A DNA stretch of 12,488 nt from Verrucomicrobiota bacterium. Its GTDB lineage: Bacteria; Verrucomicrobiota; Verrucomicrobiia; Limisphaerales; SXQI01. How positions within the stretch are numbered: the first letter of the stretch is position 1; the number at the start of each line of letters is the position of its first letter. The stretch covers positions 1 through 12,488 of the forward strand of contig WBXJ01000063.1 of NCBI GenBank assembly GCA_008933045.1, read 5' to 3'. Made by a program: the position numbers and the translations under genes. The notes below the pieces were generated by a model, which made no database searches, was not told the origin of the DNA, and worked only from the letters and a program-made list of their open reading frames with translations. Below are positions 1 to 6,723 of the stretch, piece after piece.

Positions 1-1
1 C

Positions 2-127
2 AACAAGATCGGACCGATGGCGTTAATTATCGAGGTTGTACGCCTCCTCGTGATGCCATTGGCCACCTGTGTTATCGTGGAAGCTTATGAGCGCCTCATC
101 GGTTCCCCCTCTCGCACGATCGAGTGA
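2..127 (+). CDS. 3' end of a probable membrane protein (5' truncated)
   Basis: This frame is open from the left edge of the window to a TGA at 125-127 and gives 41 residues. The peptide has a hydrophobic stretch (ALIIEVVRLLVMPLATCVIV) followed by a charged tail with the motif AYERLIG. That pattern of a last membrane helix followed by a short cytoplasmic tail is what the end of a polytopic membrane protein looks like. The family cannot be recognised from so short a fragment. The next gene starts inside it (ATG at 87) in another frame, so the two would overlap by 41 bases; such an overlap is longer than usual and leaves some doubt about either this reading frame or the downstream start. The downstream neighbours are also small membrane proteins, which fits one operon. 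Confidence 0.45.
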   Translation, partial: NKIGPMALIIEVVRLLVMPLATCVIVEAYERLIGSPSRTIE

Positions 128-440
128 AGAGACCAAAGCCCAGTTGTGTCTGCTGCTCAATGTGGCCGCGACACCCGGCCTAGGTTCGTTAGTTGGACGT
201 TGTTGGATTGTTGGCAGTTTGCAACTCCTCATGGCCTCCGCGGGCTTTGTCCTGATCATGATGTGGTTTTACGAATTCTTCGTCTCAATCATCAATCAGG
301 GCGTAATCCCTACGTCTCCGATCAGTTGGCTCTGGCAAACTGGACTGGTTTTATTCGGTGCCGCCTGGACTTGGGGACTGATGACCGGTTTATCAAAGGT
401 CCGCGCGGCTCGTCTCCGGGGGGTGATTAGGAAACTGTGA
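87..440 (+). CDS. Small two-helix membrane protein, uncharacterised
   Basis: The protein has 117 residues if started at the ATG at 87. An in-frame GTG at 69 would add six residues but has no better ribosome site. Residues 18-38 carry the segment QLCLLLNVAATPGLGSL, which I take to be a conserved N-terminal block of a small uncharacterised membrane family; that is recollection, not a search result. Two hydrophobic segments follow, at about residues 41-65 and 82-102, with a basic C-terminal tail (KVRAARLRGVIRKL) that should lie in the cytoplasm. No catalytic motif is visible. Its stop codon overlaps the GTG start of the DUF2752 gene (GTGA), so the two are probably translated together. The function is unknown. 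Confidence 0.7.
   Translation: MSASSVPPLARSSEETKAQLCLLLNVAATPGLGSLVGRCWIVGSLQLLMASAGFVLIMMWFYEFFVSIINQGVIPTSPISWLWQTGLVLFGAAWTWGLMTGLSKVRAARLRGVIRKL
429..434 (+). promoter_or_regulatory. Shine-Dalgarno-like site for the DUF2752 gene
   Basis: AGGAAA lies four to five bases before the GTG at 437, inside the end of the preceding gene. It is one of the few purine-rich sites in this window that resembles a ribosome binding site, and it supports GTG 437 as the true start. Confidence 0.45.
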
Positions 441-844
441 AACTCGTCGATCCTCCAATCATACCCACAGAACCTAACCGCCATCCGCGGTATTGGCTTT
501 GGTTCTATTGTTTGATTGTGTTGGTGGCTGTGGTTCTTGTTAGGAGCGGAATCCCCTTCGGGCCACCGTGCATTTTTCGATCGGTCACCGGATGGCCTTG
601 CTGTTTTTGCGGCGGCACGCGTGCGCTGCGCGCTCTAGCGGTTTTCGATCTCGGCACCGCCCTGAGTTTTAATCCACTCACGACCTGTCTTGCATTGGGC
701 ACCGGCGTGATCCTGCTGAGTGAACTTTGCCGCTGGGTCGGTTGGCGCCAAGCGTGGCTGCAGTTACCGATGCGGTTGAAGTTTTTTTTACCTTGGGTAG
801 TGTTTTTTGCTAATTGGTTCTACGTCATCCAACATGGGGTGTGA
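437..844 (+). CDS. DUF2752 family membrane protein
   Basis: This 135-residue protein matches the DUF2752 pattern: a first membrane helix (about residues 19-36), a cysteine-rich loop, then the signature CGGTRA followed by a helix and a conserved NP before the next membrane segment. Here the loop has C45 and then WPCCFCGGTRAL with C55, C56 and C58; most family members that I know have a proline where C56 stands. FNP is at residues 78-80. Further hydrophobic segments are at about 82-98 and 113-131. The biochemical role of the family is not established; the cysteines suggest metal binding or a disulfide, but this is inference. The gene starts with GTG, overlaps the preceding stop by GTGA and has an AGGAAA site upstream, so it is probably the last gene of a small membrane-protein operon. 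Confidence 0.85.
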   Translation: MKLVDPPIIPTEPNRHPRYWLWFYCLIVLVAVVLVRSGIPFGPPCIFRSVTGWPCCFCGGTRALRALAVFDLGTALSFNPLTTCLALGTGVILLSELCRWVGWRQAWLQLPMRLKFFLPWVVFFANWFYVIQHGV

Positions 845-1028
845 TCGCATCGATCTCGCAACCACTGTTGGAAAACTACCGAATCTAAGAAGGCTCAGGA
901 CGCAGATTGGAAGCTTGTCATCCGGTTTGCTGCGGAGCTAACCTGTTTGCAACGAAAAATGCTGCCGAAGAACATCTGATGTGATCGTCGGATGAAAACG
1001 AGTGCATTTTAATCGAAGTCAACGGGTT

Positions 1029-1104
1029 GGGCCCATAGCTCAGGGGTTAGAGCGCGCGACTCATAATCGCTTGGTCGTTGGTTCAAATCCGACTGGGCCC
1101 ACCA
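1029..1104 (+). tRNA. tRNA-Ile2 (anticodon CAT, read as lysidine-AU)
   Basis: A complete cloverleaf of 76 bases with encoded CCA can be folded by hand. The acceptor stem GGGCCCA (1029-1035) pairs with TGGGCCC (1094-1100). The D stem GCTC/GAGC is at 1038-1041 and 1050-1053. The anticodon loop CTCATAA is at 1060-1066 and the T stem-loop GTTGG-TTCAAAT-CCGAC at 1077-1093. The anticodon CAT alone could mean initiator Met, elongator Met or Ile2. The block GCGACTCATAATCGCTTGGTC is, as I recall it, the same as in Escherichia coli ileX-type tRNA, so Ile2 is preferred. This tRNA becomes AUA-specific only after TilS makes lysidine at position 34. The top pair of the anticodon stem is a C27-T43 mismatch. 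No gene or clear promoter is visible in the 184 bases before it; a weak TTTAAT at 1008-1013 could be a -10 element. Confidence 0.93.
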
Positions 1105-1164
1105 TTCGGTGCTTCCATGGTTAGTTTGAGATTTTTTCCTGAGTTAAATTCTGCTTCACGAATT

Positions 1165-1197
1165 ATGGTGTCCTCCTTAATCTGTCCCATAACATGA
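1165..1197 (+). other. Possible 10-codon upstream ORF coupled to leuB
   Basis: ATG at 1165 opens a reading frame for MVSSLICPIT that stops at TGA 1195-1197. The stop overlaps the leuB start in the ATGA arrangement often seen in coupled genes. There is no ribosome site before the mini-ORF and no run of leucine codons as in a classical leu attenuator leader. It may be chance. Confidence 0.2.
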
Positions 1198-2315
1198 GTT
1201 TGAATGTCTTAAAAATTGCAGCGTTGGCGGGTGATGGAATTGGGCCTGAGGTCATGCGTGAAGCGGTGAAGGTTCTTCACGCTGTGGAAAAAAAACACGC
1301 AATCACTTTTCAAATCACAGAAGCACCTGTGGGCTGGGCTGGTATTGATGCAGCAGGGAAGGCTTTACCAGACGAAACGCTCACATTATGCCGTGGGAGT
1401 GAAGCCATCCTTTTCGGGTCCGTCGGGTTGCCCGAGCGCGACCCAACAATTCCCAAGGAGGAACGGCCCGAGCGTGCGGCGTTGTTGCGATTACGGAAGG
1501 AATTTGGACTGTTCGCGAATTTGCGCCCCGTGCGGTTGTATCAAACCTTGGCCCATACTTGCCCGCTCCAACCAGAACGGCAAGGTGACGGGATCGACCT
1601 TTTGGTGGTGCGCGAGCTGACGGGCGGAATGTATTTCGGGCAACCCAAAAAGACGGAGGATGTTGAAATTGACGGAGTAAAATTTCGGCGTGCGATTGAT
1701 ACGATGGTCTATACCACACCTGAAATTGAGCGGATCGCGCACGTGGCTTTTCAATCAGCACAGTCTCGTCGCAAGAAAGTGACCAGCATCGACAAAGCGA
1801 ATGTGCTCGAAAATGGGGTGCTTTGGCGTGAAGTGGTGACAAAAGTGGGCGCGCAGTATCCTGATGTCGTTCTGGAGCACATGTTTGTGGATAATGGGGC
1901 GATGCAGTTGATGCTGAGACCGACTCAGTTTGATGTGATGCTTTGCGAGAACATGTTTGGTGATATCCTCAGCGATGAAGCCGCAGCGTTGGCAGGGTCT
2001 CTCGGCATGTTACCGAGCGCGAGCTTGGGCGCACGCAGTGGTGAGCGGACATTCGGATTCTATGAGCCAGCCGGTGGCACGGCTCCCGATATCGCAGGCA
2101 AAAATCTCGCTAATCCAATTGCGCAGATTCTCTCCACGGCGTTGATGTTACGTTATACCTTTGGTCTTAACGATGCGGCGATGGCAATCGAGAACGCTGT
2201 GGGGCAAGCGATTGATTCTGGCCTGCGTACGGGGGATATTTACACAGCAAAAGATCCTGCAGCACGCCGGATCGGGACCGCCGAGATGGGCTCCGCAATC
2301 GCAGCGGCGATTTAA
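1194..2315 (+). CDS. leuB: 3-isopropylmalate dehydrogenase
   Basis: LeuB oxidises and decarboxylates (2R,3S)-3-isopropylmalate with NAD+ to 4-methyl-2-oxopentanoate, the last dedicated step before transamination to leucine; it acts as a cytoplasmic dimer. The 373-residue length is usual. Recognisable sites are GDGIGPEV (13-20), the substrate arginines R101 and R111 in LRLRKEFGLFANLRPVR, R140 in VVRELTGG, Y147 in MYFG, K201 in DKANVLE, and the metal-binding aspartates D233 (VDNGA) and D257/D261 (GDILSDEAA). The nucleotide-binding loop GGTAPDIAGKNLANP is at 294-308. All key residues are present. The order of motifs and the NLRP block favour LeuB over isocitrate or tartrate dehydrogenase. The ATG at 1194 has no clear Shine-Dalgarno site. 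No other leu genes are in the window, so the gene stands apart from leuACD. It converges on the next gene with shared stop bases. Confidence 0.96.
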   Translation: MSLNVLKIAALAGDGIGPEVMREAVKVLHAVEKKHAITFQITEAPVGWAGIDAAGKALPDETLTLCRGSEAILFGSVGLPERDPTIPKEERPERAALLRLRKEFGLFANLRPVRLYQTLAHTCPLQPERQGDGIDLLVVRELTGGMYFGQPKKTEDVEIDGVKFRRAIDTMVYTTPEIERIAHVAFQSAQSRRKKVTSIDKANVLENGVLWREVVTKVGAQYPDVVLEHMFVDNGAMQLMLRPTQFDVMLCENMFGDILSDEAAALAGSLGMLPSASLGARSGERTFGFYEPAGGTAPDIAGKNLANPIAQILSTALMLRYTFGLNDAAMAIENAVGQAIDSGLRTGDIYTAKDPAARRIGTAEMGSAIAAAI

Positions 2316-3724
2316 GGTTTGGTGTTTTCGTCCGCTTGCAGTGACGTGACAAGCCACTTGTGTTTGCCGGATGGAGTTCGTTCGACTTCGATGACTTGTC
2401 GAAGGGTGAACTGAAAATCATCGCCGAGTTTTCGGCGGATTGATTGTTCAATAGCCCCTAATCGAGACGGGTTGAAGCTGGGGCCGCTGACGTATCTAAA
2501 CTGCGCAACGCCCCGCTGATCTTGGTAGAACTGCACTGCGTAAAGATCGTCAAAAACTCGATCGTGCATGTTAAAAGCCGTGAGCGAAATCTTGCGACCC
2601 GTCGCACTGATCAAAAACTCCTGCTCACGACCGGCAATTTCCGAAACGGCTGGCCAAGGGAATTCATTCGCCTCCTCGGGATCAACTAATCGAACAAAAT
2701 CACCGGTGCGATACCTGATGAGGGGCATCACCATGTTGTGAAATGAAGTGCCGATGACCTCGCACAAGCCATCGACATTAGGCGAACCGAACTCAACAAA
2801 ACCATATTGAGGCACAAAATAATAGTGGTCGGAATTGCGTCCTTGAGCGGCGAGAACGACCCGTTCCGAATGCCCATACCATGCAAAGGCGCGGCAGCCA
2901 AAAACACGCTCGATAATCAGCTTCTGTGGATTTGTCAGACGCTCTGAACCACAGAGAATGCCACGCAAAGGAATCTTCCATTTCAGGCCAGCAGCTTCGA
3001 TGTAATCAGCCAGCATAAGTGCTGAGGAAGGGTAAACGTAAAGGAGATCAGGGCGAAATTTCTCAAGCTCACTCAAATACTCCCCCACCCTCTCTGGGGT
3101 GAGATGGTAGGAGGATAACATCAACCAATCGCGTGTCGCGTCGTAGGTGCTAATCGTTCCTGTGGATCGAGTACTGGTAACATAACCCCGCAGGAGAGCG
3201 AGTCGTGCGCCCTCAAAAAAACCACCCCGTTTCCACATGCCTTCTAGCATCGCTTGTTCCTTCGGACGACTGATCCCTTTCTGGAGGTAGAAACCAACAG
3301 GCACGCCCGTGGATCCACCCGTGGTAATGTAAAGTTGCGACGACTGCGGATGCGCTCTGGAAACCATCTCGGGAAGGTTCTCCAAAATATCCGCTTTGGT
3401 CAGCAACGGACAGGCCGCCATGTCCTCCGGTGTGTGGATGCTTTCAGGGGAAAACCGTGCTTCTGCAAATCGTTTTTCGTAGAACGGACAAAAACCTGCC
3501 GCCTGCCTGAGTGTTTTTCGGAGTTGCTGTTTTTGGTATTCCCAAACCTGTTCTTGAGACCAAGTCTCCCCTTCGGTAATGATCTTCTGAAACCCTCGAT
3601 AATGTTTCCCGCGCCGGATGGATGTGGGCAAACATCGATACACCGCTCCGATGGCTGATCTCGCCCCCAAGGGAAGCCGATCATAGAAGGAAAGCAGGGG
3701 ATAAAGTTTATCTTCGAGGCTCAC
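2312..3724 (-). CDS. CapK/PaaK-like adenylate-forming enzyme (phenylacetate-CoA ligase family)
   Basis: This 470-residue protein belongs to the ANL superfamily branch that includes phenylacetate-CoA ligase and the CapK proteins of capsule gene clusters. Family members activate a carboxylic acid as acyl-AMP and pass it to CoA or another acceptor. The phosphate-binding loop TTGGSTGVPVG is at 134-144, YGHSE at 283-287 stands for the adenine-contact motif, RYRTGD is at 337-342, the hinge-region GREQEFL at 365-371, and the C-terminal catalytic lysine region RTPSGKHKW at 449-457 with K454 as the likely lysine. All main motifs are kept, so it is probably active. No carrier-protein domain is attached. 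It starts with GTG overlapping the stop of the DUF362 gene (GTGA), so the two are translationally coupled. With a glycosyltransferase diverging nearby, a role in acylating a surface glycan or lipid is likely, but the substrate is unknown. Confidence 0.85.
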   Translation of the reverse strand: MSLEDKLYPLLSFYDRLPLGARSAIGAVYRCLPTSIRRGKHYRGFQKIITEGETWSQEQVWEYQKQQLRKTLRQAAGFCPFYEKRFAEARFSPESIHTPEDMAACPLLTKADILENLPEMVSRAHPQSSQLYITTGGSTGVPVGFYLQKGISRPKEQAMLEGMWKRGGFFEGARLALLRGYVTSTRSTGTISTYDATRDWLMLSSYHLTPERVGEYLSELEKFRPDLLYVYPSSALMLADYIEAAGLKWKIPLRGILCGSERLTNPQKLIIERVFGCRAFAWYGHSERVVLAAQGRNSDHYYFVPQYGFVEFGSPNVDGLCEVIGTSFHNMVMPLIRYRTGDFVRLVDPEEANEFPWPAVSEIAGREQEFLISATGRKISLTAFNMHDRVFDDLYAVQFYQDQRGVAQFRYVSGPSFNPSRLGAIEQSIRRKLGDDFQFTLRQVIEVERTPSGKHKWLVTSLQADENTKP

Positions 3725-5115
3725 GTGATGGGTGTTTTCTTCTCTAACTCAATCGCGCCAACCCAGCCAAAATGAGGCCTGTAATCTGCTACCGGAGTGA
3801 TGTGTTGTAATCCTCCCTGCCAATGGGGATCGTTGGAAACAATGCGGATCGACTCTGGGCCGAACGGACAGAAACTGAGCCGCGCCATGGACCACACATT
3901 TTTTAAGAGCCTGATCTTTTGCCAATTAAAACCCATGAGAGTTGCAGCGACGGTATCCACTGCTGCAGGGTGTGTTCCAGCGATGATGACCCCAGTCGGC
4001 TTGGCGTCGGGAGCCATCGGGCCGTTTCCCTCCCCGCCGATAATTCCATCCACCACTGCAAGATAGCGGATCGGTTTGCTTCGTGGTTGACCCTCGCCAT
4101 TGAAGGAGAATAGGCACTTGTTCAGATCAAGAACCATTCGCCAACAAGTATCGTTGCCATGCCAATTTCCTGAGCGCACAACGGTTTGAGTATCACCAAA
4201 ATAAAGGCGGCCCAACTTCTTCACGGGCACGAATAATCGAGAGAGAACGGGACTATTTTTCAGCCAACGCTTGGCAGTTCCCATCCAGTTTTGCTCAAGC
4301 CGCGCTTTGGTGGAGGCCACAGGAAATTGATCTCCCCCTTGGTCGGGAGTGCCTTCGGTATGATGCGGCAACCAGTTCTTATTCGCATTGATTCCAACCA
4401 AGTTTTTTAACGCACAGGTGACCCCCACTTTCTTGTGTGTTTTCAACTTGGGCAAATTGATAAACACATCCGCATCCAATGGGGTGCGGCACAAAAGATA
4501 ATCATGGCGTGAACCAACGTGCCGATCATTGGTTTCCTGCATGTCATAAGACGCTCCGTAGAGTTTTCCTTGCCCAGCAAAATCAACGAACTCACTCGAC
4601 TCGTTCAAACTCACCTGCGTCGAACCTAGAGGATCTCCCGCCTGCAGCGTCTTGGAGACCACCACCCCATCAACCGCATGCCATTCCTCCGGTCGTAAAT
4701 CCAGTAGAATAAAATGCACCCCCGGGTGACTGGCATTCAGTCGATCGATCATGCCTTGAAACCCGCAATACTCAGCGAGCTTGCGAAAAGAGGAGTCCGT
4801 TTGCGGAGCGTCACAAATCGTGACCGTCCCCTGTCCTTGCAGCTTGTCGCCCACCCAATCGGCCACGGCTTCGATGACTGAGGGATGAGTCACCACATGT
4901 TCCCACTGGTCGGGCCCCGGTTTACGTTCGTCGTGTTCCTTGACCCAATTCGGCTTTAACACGACGCGATTACCCGGGCTGATGAAACCCTTACATAGTG
5001 GCAGGGCGGCCAACGTTTGCAGCACTGCGGAACGAACGTCCTCCCGCGGTGAGTAGCTCATGGGCCCACGCCAAGCTGCCACAGTCATCGCAGAGTTGAT
5101 CTCGGAGGAGTCCAT
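3721..5115 (-). CDS. DUF362 domain-containing protein
   Basis: The 464-residue protein matches DUF362: VVLKPNWV at 51-58, THPSVIEAVADWV at 76-88, a core PKLKTHKKVGVTCALKN at 222-238 followed by LVGIN, GGEGNGP at 360-366 and GTHPAAVDTVAATLMGF at 380-396. Some DUF362 proteins carry a ferredoxin-like 4Fe-4S domain; none is seen here, as the eight cysteines (41, 101, 117, 209, 234, 324, 334, 416) form no CxxCxxC cluster. No signal peptide or membrane helix is visible, so a cytoplasmic protein is expected. The biochemical role of this family is not established. The ATG at 5115 is used; an ATG at residue 10 is a possible later start. It is the first gene of a two-gene minus-strand operon with the CapK-like gene and diverges from a glycosyltransferase gene, which places it in glycan or surface-polymer metabolism by context only. 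Confidence 0.85.
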   Translation of the reverse strand: MDSSEINSAMTVAAWRGPMSYSPREDVRSAVLQTLAALPLCKGFISPGNRVVLKPNWVKEHDERKPGPDQWEHVVTHPSVIEAVADWVGDKLQGQGTVTICDAPQTDSSFRKLAEYCGFQGMIDRLNASHPGVHFILLDLRPEEWHAVDGVVVSKTLQAGDPLGSTQVSLNESSEFVDFAGQGKLYGASYDMQETNDRHVGSRHDYLLCRTPLDADVFINLPKLKTHKKVGVTCALKNLVGINANKNWLPHHTEGTPDQGGDQFPVASTKARLEQNWMGTAKRWLKNSPVLSRLFVPVKKLGRLYFGDTQTVVRSGNWHGNDTCWRMVLDLNKCLFSFNGEGQPRSKPIRYLAVVDGIIGGEGNGPMAPDAKPTGVIIAGTHPAAVDTVAATLMGFNWQKIRLLKNVWSMARLSFCPFGPESIRIVSNDPHWQGGLQHITPVADYRPHFGWVGAIELEKKTPIT

Positions 5116-5197
5116 AAAAGGTTAATCGAATCTGCCGCCACCTTAACAATTTTTGAACAGACTCCCAAGTTTTTTTCAGGCATTGTGAAAGAAGAAA

Positions 5198-6394
5198 ATG
5201 AAGTTGTTAGTTTTTGCTTACACACCCCCGCCGCATCATGGCCAGAGTTACATGGTGAAATTGTTGCTCGACGGATTTAAAGAGGCTGCAAGCACGGAGC
5301 TCAATTCACAAAATAAAACCCAGATCACCTGCTACCATGTGAACGCACTTTTTGCCTCAGATGTCGCAGATATGGGCCGGTTTCGTTGGCAAAAGGTGGG
5401 CCTAGTTTTTAAGTATTGCTGGATGGCCATCACGCTTCGGTTTCGGCACGGCATCGAGAATTTCTATTATGTCCCAGCACCTGCACTCAAGAACTCGCTG
5501 ATCAGGGACTGGATCATTCTTTTGCTATGTCGCCCGTTTTACAAAAGGCTCTTTCTACACTGGCACGCAGCTGGGCTCGGAGGATGGCTCGAACAAACTC
5601 AGTCACCGTTCAGCCGTTGGTTGAGTCACCTAGTCCTAGACAAAGCGGATCTCTCCATCGCCGTGTCTCGGGTGAACATTCCGGATGCTGAAAAGTTTTT
5701 CCCAAAACAGCAGGTCTTGGTCTATAACGGCATCGCGGATCCGTTCCCAAACTTTACGACTGAAATTCTACCCATGCGTGTCGTTCGTTTACAAAAACGA
5801 TCGCAGCGCACCGAGGAAATCCCTGTCGTGAATCTCCTGTTCCTTTCCCTTTGCTGTAAGGAAAAGGGGCTATTCGATACGGTTCAAGCCGTGAAAATTG
5901 CGAACGACATCGCGCTGAAAAACGGCCTAAAATTGAGGTTTCAATTAACCGTTGCCGGCAAGTTCCTCAGCACTGAAGAGGAACAACTCTTTCACACAAC
6001 AATCACTACCTTAGGGCTTGAGAACTGTGTGACCTATGTCGGATTTCTAGGAGGTGAAGCTAAAAAAACTGCGTTTATTGAGGCAGATATTTTTTGTTTC
6101 CCGACTTACTACTGGGCAGAAGCGGCAGTCCCATTGGTGTTGATCGAAGCCATGGCCTGTGGACTTCCGATGGTGGCAAGCCAATGGCGTTCACAACCTG
6201 AGTTTTACCCTCCCCATTACACGGGTCTCGTGGAAATACAAAATCCGGCTCAGATCGCAAAAGCACTCTTGGAGCTGGCCAACGCCAACCTGTTTCAAAC
6301 ATTCCGACACTGTTTCTTGCAAAATTTTACCCTGTCTAATCACCTTGAAACCCTCCAAAAAGCCTTTCTGCAAACCGAGAATCCTGACCCGTGA
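5198..6394 (+). CDS. Glycosyltransferase family 4-type (GT-B fold)
   Basis: The 398-residue protein has the layout of GT4 retaining glycosyltransferases. An N-terminal Rossmann-like domain begins with MKLLVFAYTPPPHHGQSYMV, followed by HWHAAGLGGW (121-130) and ISVAVSR-like ADLSIAVSRVN (150-160). The C-terminal sugar-nucleotide domain starts near residue 210 (VVNLLFLSLCCKEKG), continues with TVAGKF (251-256) and ends with PLVLIEAMACGLPMVAS (312-328). E317 is the conserved second glutamate of the usual E-x7-E motif; the upstream glutamate, E308, is one residue further away than normal. There are no membrane helices. It should transfer a sugar from a nucleotide-sugar donor to an unknown acceptor at the inner face of the cytoplasmic membrane or in the cytoplasm. 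A purine-rich GAAAGAAGAAA precedes the ATG. It diverges from the DUF362-CapK operon across 82 bases, which suggests joint control. Confidence 0.9.
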   Translation: MKLLVFAYTPPPHHGQSYMVKLLLDGFKEAASTELNSQNKTQITCYHVNALFASDVADMGRFRWQKVGLVFKYCWMAITLRFRHGIENFYYVPAPALKNSLIRDWIILLLCRPFYKRLFLHWHAAGLGGWLEQTQSPFSRWLSHLVLDKADLSIAVSRVNIPDAEKFFPKQQVLVYNGIADPFPNFTTEILPMRVVRLQKRSQRTEEIPVVNLLFLSLCCKEKGLFDTVQAVKIANDIALKNGLKLRFQLTVAGKFLSTEEEQLFHTTITTLGLENCVTYVGFLGGEAKKTAFIEADIFCFPTYYWAEAAVPLVLIEAMACGLPMVASQWRSQPEFYPPHYTGLVEIQNPAQIAKALLELANANLFQTFRHCFLQNFTLSNHLETLQKAFLQTENPDP

Positions 6395-6415
6395 ACTTCT
6401 TTTCTTCGACCACGA

Positions 6416-6444
6416 TTGACAGCCTTGCCTTCCAAACTTAGTGT
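6416..6444 (+). promoter_or_regulatory. Candidate sigma-70-type promoter for the lapA-like gene
   Basis: A perfect TTGACA (6416-6421) is followed after 17 bases by TAGTGT (6439-6444), which keeps three of six consensus positions including the first two and the last. The start of transcription would fall near 6451, giving a very short leader before the ATG at 6460. The spacing and the intergenic position make it credible; the -10 is poor. Confidence 0.4.
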
Positions 6445-6459
6445 TCCATTCTGACAATT

Positions 6460-6711
6460 ATGAATGCCAAATTGATCTTCAAAACCCTCTTTCTTATTGT
6501 TGTTCTCCTTCTCTTGGTGATGATGGGAATGAACAATCGCGGCACGGTTGCTTTTAGTTTGCCGCCGTTGTTGACCAAGTCTGTCACTCAGCCAGCGGCT
6601 CTGATGTATATCGGGTTTTTCGCCATTGGCTTGTTGAGCGGGGTAATCCTTGCTTCCGGCACGGGGGGTAAGAAAAGTGCAGCAAGCAAAAGTAGCTCCA
6701 GTCCAAAGTAA
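6460..6711 (+). CDS. LapA-like (DUF1049) small inner-membrane protein
   Basis: This 83-residue protein has two hydrophobic helices, at about 5-24 and 46-66, separated by a short polar loop with the pattern NNRGTVAFSLP. After the second helix comes a Ser/Lys-rich tail. Two helices around an N-x-x-x-V-x-F-S loop is the usual shape of the lipopolysaccharide assembly protein A domain (DUF1049), which in Escherichia coli works with LapB on the turnover of LpxC. No LapB homologue is in this window, so the role in this organism is inferred only. The tail is cytoplasmic if both ends face inwards. The adenosyltransferase gene starts 12 bases after the stop, so the two are probably in one transcript. 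No Shine-Dalgarno site is visible before the ATG. Confidence 0.6.
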   Translation: MNAKLIFKTLFLIVVLLLLVMMGMNNRGTVAFSLPPLLTKSVTQPAALMYIGFFAIGLLSGVILASGTGGKKSAASKSSSSPK

Positions 6712-6723
6712 GGGATCCCACCT

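Noticed and set aside
841..1000. Short inverted repeats (GATCG-CAT-CGATC near 843; CATC/GATG near 974-994) as regulatory sites
   Set aside because: Arms of four or five bases are expected by chance in a stretch of this length.
1029..1104. tRNA gene as an integration site for a mobile element
   Set aside because: No integrase and no repeated copy of the tRNA 3' end were seen; the flanking genes are ordinary chromosomal genes.
1101..1140. ACCAT/ATGGT inverted repeat after the tRNA with a T-run at 1132-1137, as a tRNA terminator
   Set aside because: The stem has only five pairs, includes the tRNA CCA end, and the T-run starts about ten bases after it.
1381..1842. 153-codon reading frame on the minus strand inside leuB
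   Set aside because: It is antisense to a fully conserved leuB region and shows no protein-like motifs.
5116..5197. Defined divergent promoters in the DUF362/glycosyltransferase gap
   Set aside because: Some promoter must be here, but the TTGAAC and TTGTTA hexamers have no convincing -10 partners at normal spacing.
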